Part shown: piece after piece, positions 16,774 through 24,430 of the stretch | Layout: the number at the start of each line of letters is the position of its first letter | Numbering within the stretch: the first letter of the stretch is position 1 | NCBI RefSeq assembly: GCF_026965555.1 | Contig: NZ_CP114040.1 | Coordinates: 12,230,001 to 12,294,000, forward strand | DNA: 64,000 bases | Reading direction: 5' to 3' | Source: Nannocystis punicea | Lineage (GTDB): Bacteria > Myxococcota_A > Polyangia > Nannocystales > Nannocystaceae | The notes under the pieces: generated by a model | Told to the model about the DNA's origin: nothing | Seen by the model: the letters and a program-made list of their open reading frames with translations, nothing else | Databases searched by the model: none | Made by a program: the position numbers and the translations under genes

Positions 16774-18915
16774 ATGGCGCCCGTCGAGCTCACCCATCCG
16801 AGTCTCTACATCAACCGCGAGCTGAGCCAGCTCGAGTTCAACCGCCGCGTCCTCGAGCAAGCGATGGACCCGCGCGTGCCGCTGCTCGAGCGCCTGCGCT
16901 TCACCACGATCGTCAGCACCAACCTCGACGAGTTCTTCGAGATCCGCGTCGCCAGCATCAAGGAGCAGGTCGGCTTCGGCCTGCCGCAGGTCGGCCCCGA
17001 CGGCCGCACCCCGCAGGACGCCCTGCGCGCGCTCAAGGAGGCGGCGCAGAAGCTGGTGCGCGAGCAGTACGTGTTCTTGCAGCAGCTGCTGCTCCCCGCG
17101 CTGGCGGCCGAGGGCATCCGCCTGCTCAAGCTCTACACCTGGACCCCGGAGCAGAGCGCCTGGCTCGAGGACTACTTCGACCGCGAGGTCCTGCCGGTGC
17201 TCACGCCGATCGGCCTCGACCCGTCGCACCCGTTCCCGAACATCCAGAACAAGAACCTCAACCTGATCGTCGCGCTCGCCGGCAGCGACGCGTTCGGCCG
17301 CGACAGCGGCACCGCGGTGGTGCAGATCCCCCGCAGCCTGCCGCGCCTGGTGTTCCTGCCGCCGGCAGTCGCCGACTGCCCGCACGGCTACGCCCTGCTC
17401 GGCTCGATCGTCACCACCTTCGTCCACAAGCTGTTCCCCGGCATGCAGGTCCGCGGCTGCTACCAGTTCCGCGTCACCCGCGACAGCGAACTGTGGGTGC
17501 AGGAAGAAGACGTCGAGGACCTGCTCAACGCGCTCAAGGGCGAGCTCCGCACCCGCAACTTCGGCGACGCGGTCCGGCTCGAGGTCAGCGACACCTGCCC
17601 GCCGGAGATGGCCGAGCTGCTGCTCAGCAAGTTCGACCTCCAGCCCGACGACCTCTACCGCGTCGACGGCCCGGTCAACCTCCACCGCCTGGCCGCGATC
17701 TACGACGTCATCAAGCGCCCCGAGCTGAAGTACCCGCCGTTCATCCCCGGGCCGCGGCGCACGCCCGGCGCCGAGATCGACCTGTTCGCCGAGCTGCGGC
17801 GCGGCAACATCCTGCTGCACCACCCGTACGAGAGCTTCTCGCTGGTGCTCGAGCTGGTGCGCCAGGCCGCGCGCGACCCCAAGGTGCTGGCGATCAAGCA
17901 GACCCTCTACCGCACCGGCGCCGACTCGCCGATGGCCGAGGCGCTGCTCGAGGCGGCGCGCGCCGGCAAGGAGGTCACCGCGGTGGTCGAGCTGCGGGCC
18001 CGCTTCGACGAGGCCGCCAACATCGACCTCGCGACCCGCCTGCAGCAGGCCGGCGTCACCGTGGTCTACGGCATCGTCGGCTACAAGACCCACGCCAAGG
18101 CGCTGTTCATCGTCCGCCGCGAGGACGGCCGCTACCGCCGCTACGTCCACCTCGGCACCGGCAACTACCACAGCGTCACCGCCCAGTTTTACACGGACTT
18201 CAGCTTCCTCACCTGCGACGACGCGATCGGCGAGGACGTGCACAACGTGTTCATGCAGCTGACCGGCCTCGGCAGCGTGCCGCGCATGAACAAGCTGCTG
18301 GTCTCGCCCTTCACCCTGATGGACCGGCTGATCGCCCTCATCGACCGCGAGGCCGACCACGCCCGCCTGGGCAAGCCGGCGCGGATCGTCGCCAAGCTCA
18401 ACGCGCTCACCGAGGTCAAGGTCATCGAGGCCCTCTACCGCGCCTCGCAGGCCGGCGTGACCATCGACCTGATCGTCCGCGGCGTCTGCTGCCTGCGCCC
18501 CGGCGTGCCCGGCGTGTCCGACAACATCCGCGTGCGCTCGATCGTCGGCCGCTTCCTCGAGCACCACCGCATCTACCACTTCCACAACGCCGGCGAGGAG
18601 CTGACCTACGGCGCCAGCGCCGACTGGATGTCGCGCAACCTGCTGCGCCGCGTCGAGACCGCGTTCCCGATCGAGGACCCGGCCCTGCGCGCCCGCGTCG
18701 TCACCGAGGGCCTCACCACCTACCTCGCCGACAACACCCAGGCCTGGGATCTGCAGACCGACGGCACCTACGTCCGCTGCGTCCCCACGCCCCCCGAGGA
18801 GCCCCGCCCGGCCCAGGAGACCCTGCTCCGCCTGCTCTCCGCCAACCAGGGCGCGGCCCAGGCCCAGCGCCAGATCCTCGAGGACCTGCTGGTCCGCCAG
18901 GACATGCTCGAATGA
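16774..18915 (+). CDS. ppk1: Polyphosphate kinase 1
   Basis: A 713-residue enzyme that polymerises ATP gamma-phosphate into polyphosphate, membrane-associated in other bacteria. The N domain opens with SLYINRELSQLEFNRRVL. The C-terminal phospholipase-D-like domains carry H440 (GYKTHAKALF, the autophosphorylated His) and H459 (YVHLGTGNY), with the same 19-residue spacing as E. coli H435 and H454. Length is normal (E. coli 688). The TGA stop at 18913-18915 lies within a 10-bp-stem palindrome at the gene end. Confidence 0.95.
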   Translation: MAPVELTHPSLYINRELSQLEFNRRVLEQAMDPRVPLLERLRFTTIVSTNLDEFFEIRVASIKEQVGFGLPQVGPDGRTPQDALRALKEAAQKLVREQYVFLQQLLLPALAAEGIRLLKLYTWTPEQSAWLEDYFDREVLPVLTPIGLDPSHPFPNIQNKNLNLIVALAGSDAFGRDSGTAVVQIPRSLPRLVFLPPAVADCPHGYALLGSIVTTFVHKLFPGMQVRGCYQFRVTRDSELWVQEEDVEDLLNALKGELRTRNFGDAVRLEVSDTCPPEMAELLLSKFDLQPDDLYRVDGPVNLHRLAAIYDVIKRPELKYPPFIPGPRRTPGAEIDLFAELRRGNILLHHPYESFSLVLELVRQAARDPKVLAIKQTLYRTGADSPMAEALLEAARAGKEVTAVVELRARFDEAANIDLATRLQQAGVTVVYGIVGYKTHAKALFIVRREDGRYRRYVHLGTGNYHSVTAQFYTDFSFLTCDDAIGEDVHNVFMQLTGLGSVPRMNKLLVSPFTLMDRLIALIDREADHARLGKPARIVAKLNALTEVKVIEALYRASQAGVTIDLIVRGVCCLRPGVPGVSDNIRVRSIVGRFLEHHRIYHFHNAGEELTYGASADWMSRNLLRRVETAFPIEDPALRARVVTEGLTTYLADNTQAWDLQTDGTYVRCVPTPPEEPRPAQETLLRLLSANQGAAQAQRQILEDLLVRQDMLE

Positions 18916-18951
18916 GCATGTCCTCGGGGGCATGTCTTTTCCGACATGCCC
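18900..18951. terminator. Twin hairpins between convergent genes
   Basis: The first hairpin is GGACATGCTC-GAAT-GAGCATGTCC (18900-18923, 10-bp perfect stem) and includes the ppk1 stop codon. The second is GGGCATGTC-TTTTCC-GACATGCCC (18928-18951, 9-bp perfect stem). They sit between ppk1 (plus) and a minus-strand gene ending at 18977. Both are members of the dispersed palindrome family and probably act as a bidirectional terminator. Confidence 0.7.
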
Positions 18952-18976
18952 TCTCGGTCATCCTCGATCTGCTCGC

Positions 18977-19336
18977 TCACTCCGCCAGGACGATGTCGTC
19001 GCGGTCGACCAGCGCGTAGGTCTCGACCACCTGGCGGCTGTCCTCGAGGTCAGGTTCACTCGCCGCCGCCGGCGCCAGCCACAGCCCGGCGTTGCCGCCG
19101 TAGACCAGCCAGGACACGCCTGCGCCGCTGTCCTCGACCGGGCAGGCCCAGGCCGGCGCGTCGGCGTCGAGGCTGCCGTCCGCTCGCCGCTGCAGCCCCC
19201 GCGCGCGCCTGGGCCCGGCGCCGTCGAGGTCGACCGTGTGCACGCGCTGCAGCGGCCCCGACCGGCGGAAGGTCAGCTGCACCGGCTCGGTGAACGTCGG
19301 ATCGTCGACCTCCACGGTCAAGAAGTCGGAGCTCAT
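18977..19336 (-). CDS. Hypothetical protein
   Basis: A 119-residue acidic protein beginning MSSDFLTVEVDDPTF and ending ALVDRDDIVLAE, with no signal peptide and a beta-rich pattern. No family is recognised. Its ATG overlaps the stop of the upstream gene by 4 bp (ATGA), so the two are coupled. Confidence 0.55.
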   Translation of the reverse strand: MSSDFLTVEVDDPTFTEPVQLTFRRSGPLQRVHTVDLDGAGPRRARGLQRRADGSLDADAPAWACPVEDSGAGVSWLVYGGNAGLWLAPAAASEPDLEDSRQVVETYALVDRDDIVLAE

Positions 19337-19806
19337 GAGCCCGGTATCGCACGGACCCGCCCGCACGTCACCAGCAGCCGCGGGGCGTCGATCGGCGCCC
19401 ACTGCTCGACCGCGAAGCACCCGCGCCCGAGCCACACCCCCGCCCGCGTCTCCGAGGCCCGCCGCACCAGCTCGGCCCGCGCCGCCCATCGCGACGGCCG
19501 CCACCACGGCACCACCGGCGGATGCGCCAGCTCGACCAGCGTACCGCCCCCCTGCACCGCCTGCAGCGCGCCCGCCGGCGGCTCCGCGCCCCCGAGCGCC
19601 AGCACCACGACCAGACCGTCGAGCCCGCTCGCGCCGGCGAGCTCGACCCATCCCAGCCGCTCGCGCAGCGCCGCAGTGGTCGCCCGCGCCGCTCGACCGC
19701 CGCGCCCGCGGCCCGCATCCGCACCTGTCCACAAGGCCACCTTCTTGCCGCCCAGCGCGGCGAGCAACCACTCGGCGAGCCCCGGCCCGGGCAGCAGCAG
19801 GTCCAT
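19333..19806 (-). CDS. Hypothetical protein
   Basis: A 157-residue protein beginning MDLLLPGPGLAEWLLAALGG with a glycine-rich loop (GADAGRGRGGRA) and an internal hydrophobic strand (LDGLVVVLALGG). The pattern resembles a nucleotide- or SAM-binding fold without a diagnostic motif, so no function is given. ATG 19806 is chosen; the frame runs further upstream only as a high-GC shadow. It is coupled to the downstream gene by an ATGA overlap. Confidence 0.5.
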   Translation of the reverse strand: MDLLLPGPGLAEWLLAALGGKKVALWTGADAGRGRGGRAARATTAALRERLGWVELAGASGLDGLVVVLALGGAEPPAGALQAVQGGGTLVELAHPPVVPWWRPSRWAARAELVRRASETRAGVWLGRGCFAVEQWAPIDAPRLLVTCGRVRAIPGS

Positions 19807-20255
19807 GACCCGCGCGGTGTACCACGCCCGCCGAACCCGTCGCGACCTCGGCACCGCGCCCGCGTGTGAACCTCGGCGGAGGCCGCTGGCGCGCATCCAC
19901 GTCTGCAGGAGCGCACTACCCGCGGGCGGCGATGCGCGCCGTAATCGAGCGACACTCGCCACGGCCGAGGACGCGGAGTGTTCCTCCGCCGTGCTGCCAC
20001 TGCGATCGCCAGCCCGAGAGGCGCCGAGAGAACTTCCTGCCTCGCCGCGCCGCGAGTATTCCACCGCCGCAAGCTTGGACCGCGAACCGTCGCCGGAGCC
20101 GCGCGCTCGAACCACTCTGCCTTCGGAGCAGCGCCGAGCGTCCGACCGGCACGAGCTCGCCTGCGCCACGGTCCCGGCCCGTGTCGAGTTGCAAGCGCCT
20201 CTGCCGTCACGCGACGCGGAGTGCTCGACCGCGGCGCATCCGCTACAGTCTCGCC
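19807..20255. repeat. Gene-free divergent region with degenerate repeats
   Basis: No coding sequence is supported. Three similar segments are seen near 19968-19991, 20049-20072 and 20215-20238, each of the form GCGGAGTGTTCCTCCGCCG or GCGAGTATTCCACCGCCG. The spacings are about 81 and 166 bp, as if an 82-bp unit had lost one copy. The right end must contain the promoter for the dikinase-like gene. Confidence 0.4.
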
Positions 20256-22121
20256 GTGCTCGTCCTCGGCGACCTGCCTGGCCCGGACGCCGCGCCCAAG
20301 TCGGCCGTCCTCTCGCGTCTCCATCGCGCCGGCCTGCCTGTCCCGCCCGGCCTCGCCGTCTCTCCGGAGCAGCTCGCCGAGCCCGAGGTGCGTCGTCGCA
20401 TCGCCGACCTGCTGGCAGGCGGCCCGGCGATCGTCCGCGCCGCGCTCGCCAACGAGGACACCACCGACGCCGCCGCTGCCGGCCTCGGCCTCTCCGTCCC
20501 CGATTGCCGTGACCTCGCCGACGTCGACCGGGCCGCCGGCGCCATCGCCGAGGCCGCGCAGGACCCATGGCTGCTGCGGTACAGCGGCCGCGCGCCCGCC
20601 TATCAGCTGCTCGTACAGCGCCAGGTCGAGCGCCGCTGGCTCGCAGTCGCTGCCGCCGATCGGGGCGGCGCACGCCTGCTGGAGCTCCACGACATCACCC
20701 GCCCCGACGCCCTCGCGGCCGGCGCCACCCCGACCTGGTCGGGCCCGCTCGCGCTCGCCGAGCCCGCCGTGGCGGCCGCGATCACCAGCATCTTCGACCA
20801 TGTCGCATCGACCATGTCCGAAGTGCCATCCCTCGACCTCGAGCTGGTGATCGATCTGGCCGGCGCGACCTGGCTGGTCCAGGCTCGCCCCCTCGCGCGG
20901 CCGCTCGTGCCCGGCTGGCCGGAGTTCTGCGCCGCCGTCGCGCCCGCCGAGGACCATGTCCCCGACCTGCCCGGTCTGTGGAGGCTGGACGGCGAACACA
21001 ACCCGGCCGTGCTCTCGCCTGCTCACGCCGGCCTCGTCACCTGGCTCATCGGCCAGGGAGCCGGCCTGCGCCTCCTCGGCGGCTGGCTGTACGAGCGCGC
21101 CTCGTCCTCCGGCCGCAGCTCCACCGTCGACCCGCACCAGGCGCTCGCCGACTTGCGTGGACGCCACCTCCCGGCCGCGCGGCGGGTCCTCGAGGAGTTC
21201 ATTGAAAAGAGCCTCGCCGGAGATCTCCGCCCGCTCCTCGCGCGCGCTCTCGAGCACGTCCGCGCCACGCTCGCCGTGCACGCCGAGGTCCGCGTCGATC
21301 TCCCGCCCGAGCTGCCGGCGCCCGATCCGCAGGTGCTGCTGTCGTTGCACGACCGCGGCGACTACCTCGACGTCCTGCCGGCAGCCTGGGACATCGCCAG
21401 CCCGGCGCTCGCCGACCTGGTCGATCCGACATGTCTCGATCGCAAGCCGGCGGGCCGCGAGGGCGGGTCCGACACCGGCCGGGCGACCGAGGGCGTGATC
21501 GATCCCCGCGATCCGCAGCGCGCCGCAGTCCTGGTGCGCGAGCTCGACGATCATCTGTTCGCGCTGGGGCTGGCGCCGCTGCGGCGGATCTACCTCACCG
21601 CGGGCGAGCGCCTCGGGCTCGGCGACGACGTCTTCCTGCTCGCGCCCGACGAGCTGGGCCTCGCGCTCGCCGGCCGGGACCTCCCCGACCTCGCCGCGCG
21701 GCGGCGCGAGCAGCAGCACCGCGCCTCGCTGCGGCCGCCGCCGGCGCTCTTCGATGGCCGCCCATTGCCCGTCTCACCGCGGCGGCGACTGTGCGGGATC
21801 GCCGTCGGCGCGTCGGTTCGCGGCGTGGTCGCCCGCCGGGTCGACCTCGCCGACTTGCTCGCGCGCCCGCCGGAACCCGACGCAGTGGTCGTCTTGCCGG
21901 CGCTCACCGCCCAGGCGGCAGTCGCCCTGCGAGCGCTCGGCGTGCGCGCAGTCTGCTGCGACTACGGCGGCGCCCTGAGCCACGCCGCGTTGATGGCCCG
22001 CGAGCTCGGCCTGTCGGCGCTGATCGGTTGCGCCGGCTGCAGCGAGCTCCCCGACGGCATCGAGGTCGAGCTCGACACCCGCGCCGGCCGCCTGCGCCTG
22101 CTCGCGCAGGGACTGTCCTGA
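20256..22121 (+). CDS. PEP-utilising dikinase, rifampin-phosphotransferase-like architecture
   Basis: A 621-residue protein. An N-terminal ATP-grasp (PPDK-type) domain of about 215 residues begins with APKSAVLSRL (in place of GGKGANL) and ends with WLVQARPLAR. A largely helical central region spans about residues 216-500. The C-terminal swivelling phosphohistidine domain has GGALSHAALMAREL with H576. The PEP/pyruvate barrel of PpsA or PPDK is missing, which matches the three-domain layout of rifampin phosphotransferase (ATP domain, substrate domain, His domain) but shorter than its ~865 residues. Substrate is unknown. The start at GTG 20256 is chosen because family similarity begins there. 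The stop TGA (22119-22121) sits in a palindrome loop. Confidence 0.7.
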   Translation: MLVLGDLPGPDAAPKSAVLSRLHRAGLPVPPGLAVSPEQLAEPEVRRRIADLLAGGPAIVRAALANEDTTDAAAAGLGLSVPDCRDLADVDRAAGAIAEAAQDPWLLRYSGRAPAYQLLVQRQVERRWLAVAAADRGGARLLELHDITRPDALAAGATPTWSGPLALAEPAVAAAITSIFDHVASTMSEVPSLDLELVIDLAGATWLVQARPLARPLVPGWPEFCAAVAPAEDHVPDLPGLWRLDGEHNPAVLSPAHAGLVTWLIGQGAGLRLLGGWLYERASSSGRSSTVDPHQALADLRGRHLPAARRVLEEFIEKSLAGDLRPLLARALEHVRATLAVHAEVRVDLPPELPAPDPQVLLSLHDRGDYLDVLPAAWDIASPALADLVDPTCLDRKPAGREGGSDTGRATEGVIDPRDPQRAAVLVRELDDHLFALGLAPLRRIYLTAGERLGLGDDVFLLAPDELGLALAGRDLPDLAARRREQQHRASLRPPPALFDGRPLPVSPRRRLCGIAVGASVRGVVARRVDLADLLARPPEPDAVVVLPALTAQAAVALRALGVRAVCCDYGGALSHAALMARELGLSALIGCAGCSELPDGIEVELDTRAGRLRLLAQGLS

Positions 22122-22555
22122 AAGACAGGTCGTTTTCGACCTGGCCGGCGAATCCCGCAGCGTCCGGCCGGCGGCAATGAGCTGTCCCTTCAGACAGGAG
22201 CACAGCGGCTCAGCCGGCAGGCGCCCCGGAGGCTGGAAGGCCCGCTGAACTCGCTGCCGGGTCCACGGACCGGGTCACCCAGGCTCCCGGAGCGTCCGCT
22301 CGCCCGGGAAGGCCTGTCCCTTCGGACAGGACACCCGGCTCGACCCGGCAGCCCTCCGAGACTTGAAAGGCTCTTTGAACCCGCTGTCAGTTCTGCTCGA
22401 CGGGCCGCTCCCGAAGCGACCGCTCGGCCGGGACTGTCCCTTCGGACAGGCTCACAGCGAGCCGGCCGGCAGGGCGCCCCTGAGGCTGGAGGCCTCGCTG
22501 AACTCGCCGACCGTGACCCATTCGGCGGAGCTGGTCACCGACTCGGACTCGCGGC
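22113..22555. repeat. Three-copy degenerate repeat headed by the palindrome
   Basis: Units begin at 22182, 22313 and 22434 (spacing 131 and 121 bp). Each starts with CTGTCCCTTC(A/G)GACAGG, then a shared body (CACAGCG..CCGGCAGG..GCCCC, GAGGCTGGA, CGCTGAACTCGC). Units 1 and 2 close with a CCCGGAGCGTCCGCTCG-like tail, which is not evident in unit 3. A head (22113-22128) joined directly to a tail (22150-22175) precedes them, like a unit with its middle deleted. The region lies between the dikinase-like and HU/IHF genes (convergent) and has no supported gene. Confidence 0.65.
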
Positions 22556-22591
22556 GAGCGGCGAGGTCCGCCTGTTCGCCGCGGCCGCCGC

Positions 22592-23017
22592 CTAGATCTC
22601 GTCTTCCGAGAGGTGCTCCTCGCGGAGCTTCGGCGCCGGGCGCGGCTTGGCGGCCGCGGGTGCGGCGGCGACCGGCTTGGGCGCGGCGGTCTTGCGCTCC
22701 TGCACCTCTGCGTCGTCGTTGTCCTCGACGAGCGGCGCGGTCGACAGGTTGACGCGGGCGCGCAGCTCCTTGCCGACCTTGAAGAACGGCAGGCGCTTCG
22801 GCTTCACGTGCACGGAGCCGCCGGTGCGCGGGTTCCGGCCCTCGTAGGACTTGTACTGCCGGACGGTGAAGCTGCCGAAGCCGCGGATCTCGATGCCTTC
22901 GCCGCGGACCATCGCTTCCGTCATGGCCCCGAAGATCGTCCCGACGACCAGCTCGGCCTTGCCCTTGGTCAGCTTCGCAGCTTCGGACACGCGCTCGATG
23001 AGTTCGGATTTGGTCAC
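22592..23017 (-). CDS. HU/IHF-family DNA-binding protein with C-terminal tail
   Basis: A 141-residue nucleoid protein. Residues 1-95 are a complete HU/IHF domain (TKSELIERVSEAAKLTKGKA, FGSFTVRQYKSYEGRNPRTG, LPFFKVGKELRARVN), with the DNA-intercalating arm represented by GRNPRTGG. The remaining 45 residues are a low-complexity Ala/Pro/Lys tail ending EEHLSEDEI, which is longer than in most HU or IHF proteins. GTG 23017 is chosen because it places TKSELIE at the start, as in IHF subunits. It is convergent with the dikinase-like gene. Confidence 0.85.
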   Translation of the reverse strand: MTKSELIERVSEAAKLTKGKAELVVGTIFGAMTEAMVRGEGIEIRGFGSFTVRQYKSYEGRNPRTGGSVHVKPKRLPFFKVGKELRARVNLSTAPLVEDNDDAEVQERKTAAPKPVAAAPAAAKPRPAPKLREEHLSEDEI

Positions 23018-23103
23018 GTCGCAGATCTCCCAGACCGCCGGGGGCGATGATGTTAGGCGGAAAAAACGAGAGATCTCAAGCAGTAAGACGCCCCCTGAGG
23101 CCG

Positions 23104-23712
23104 CTAGGGCACCGGCGGCGGATCGCCTGCCCTGGCGTCCCACGGACCCTCACGTCCGAACAACTCCAGGTTCAGCGCCGGCAGACCCAGACCGGCCTGC
23201 GCGGCCAGCCACGCGTACGCCATGCGCACCCGGGCCTGCGGACCGCCGATCCGGATCAGCAGCGCGGCCTCCGCCGGCCAGCGTTCGGCCGCGGGCGTGC
23301 CCTTGACGAACGCCAGCAGCCCTGCTGGTCCGCCCTTGCCGGCGGTCGCTCGCCGCCAGGCCAGCAGATCGCCCAGCAGCGGGTGCAGGTCGGCCCACAG
23401 CACCACCGGCGCCGCCCCGGCCTCGCGCCAGCCCGCGCGCGGGCGTTCGGCCGCGATTTGGCCCGCGGACGCCTGTTCCCGGCGGATCTGGCAGCGAGCG
23501 GGGCCGGCCAGCTGCGACTCGCGGAGGCAACCCGGCCAGCTCTCGGCCGCCGCGCGGATCGCCGCGTCCTGGGCCGGACCGCCGGGGAGCGCCTCGAGGG
23601 CGGCCAGGGCCGCGTACTTGGCCGCCATGGCCGTACACGTCGCCCGGTCCACGGGCCGGTCCCAGTAGCGGGCCCGCCAGGACGCGAGCGCGCTCGTCGC
23701 CGGATCGATCAC
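23104..23712 (-). CDS. Hypothetical protein
   Basis: A 202-residue Ala-rich, mostly helical protein with no signal peptide. It contains three Cys and a Trp-rich pattern (SWRARYWDRP, ESWPGC, AYAWLAA). No family is recognised. It is divergent from the ECF sigma gene, with only 70 bp between the starts, so it may share that regulatory region. Confidence 0.5.
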   Translation of the reverse strand: MIDPATSALASWRARYWDRPVDRATCTAMAAKYAALAALEALPGGPAQDAAIRAAAESWPGCLRESQLAGPARCQIRREQASAGQIAAERPRAGWREAGAAPVVLWADLHPLLGDLLAWRRATAGKGGPAGLLAFVKGTPAAERWPAEAALLIRIGGPQARVRMAYAWLAAQAGLGLPALNLELFGREGPWDARAGDPPPVP

Positions 23713-23751
23713 ATCACCAGTGTAACCCTGCTATGGTGAGGCCGAGCGCCC

Positions 23752-23761
23752 GGAAATTTCC
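23752..23761. promoter_or_regulatory. Palindrome upstream of ECF sigma gene
   Basis: GGAAATTTCC is a perfect 10-bp palindrome 21 bp before the GTG start of the sigma gene, in the divergent gap. It is AT-rich compared with its surroundings. It could be an operator or part of a self-recognised promoter; no consensus can be assigned from one site. Confidence 0.3.
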
Positions 23762-23782
23762 CGCGGAAAGGTTGTCGGATCG

Positions 23783-24430
23783 GTGACACGCAACGCCCGC
23801 CCCATGGATCAGGCCCTGCCGATCGCCGATCTGTTCGCCGCCGACGCGACCGCCGAAGCCGCCGCTTCTTCCGAGGCGCGCGCCCCCGAGTACCTCACCA
23901 CCGAGGAGCAGCTCGTCCTGGCCGGCGCGCGCGCCGGCAATCCGCGGGCCCTCCGCCAGTTCTACGAGGCGCATCAGTCCCAGGTCCGCGGCCACCTCTA
24001 TCGCCTGCTCGGGCCCGACTCGGAGATCGACGACATCGTCCAGACCGTGTTCGCGCGGGCGTTCGCGGCGCTCGGCACCTTCAAGGGCAACTCGGCGCTC
24101 AGCACCTGGCTGTACCGGATCACCACCAACACCACGCACAACTTGCTGCGCCAGCGCTTCCGTCGCAACCGCGTCAAGTCGGCCTTTCAGTGGTGGACCG
24201 ATGGGCGTGACGCCCACCTGCAAACCGGTCGGGTCGACGTCCGCGGCGAGGCCGAGCGGCTGCTGCAGCGGCTCGCGCCCGACCTGCGCGAGGTCTTCGT
24301 CTTCTATCACTACGAGGGCCTGACCCTGCAGGAGATCTCCCAGATCCTCGACAAGCCGGTGTCCACTGTCGGCGACCGGCTCACGCGCGCTCGCAAGCGC
24401 CTCCACGACCTCGTCCACGGCGACGCATGA
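23783..24430 (+). CDS. ECF RNA polymerase sigma factor
   Basis: A 215-residue sigma-70 family protein of the ECF group. Region 2 is visible as LYRLLGPDSEIDDIVQTVFARAF followed by FKGNSALSTWLYRITTN. Region 4 is LAPDLREVFVFYHYEGLT with the helix-turn-helix LQEISQILDKPVSTVGDRL. GTG 23783 is preferred because GGAAAGG lies 12 nt upstream; ATG 23804 is the alternative. Its stop overlaps the start of the FecR/zinc-finger gene (ATGA), so sigma and regulator are translationally coupled. Confidence 0.88.
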   Translation: MTRNARPMDQALPIADLFAADATAEAAASSEARAPEYLTTEEQLVLAGARAGNPRALRQFYEAHQSQVRGHLYRLLGPDSEIDDIVQTVFARAFAALGTFKGNSALSTWLYRITTNTTHNLLRQRFRRNRVKSAFQWWTDGRDAHLQTGRVDVRGEAERLLQRLAPDLREVFVFYHYEGLTLQEISQILDKPVSTVGDRLTRARKRLHDLVHGDA

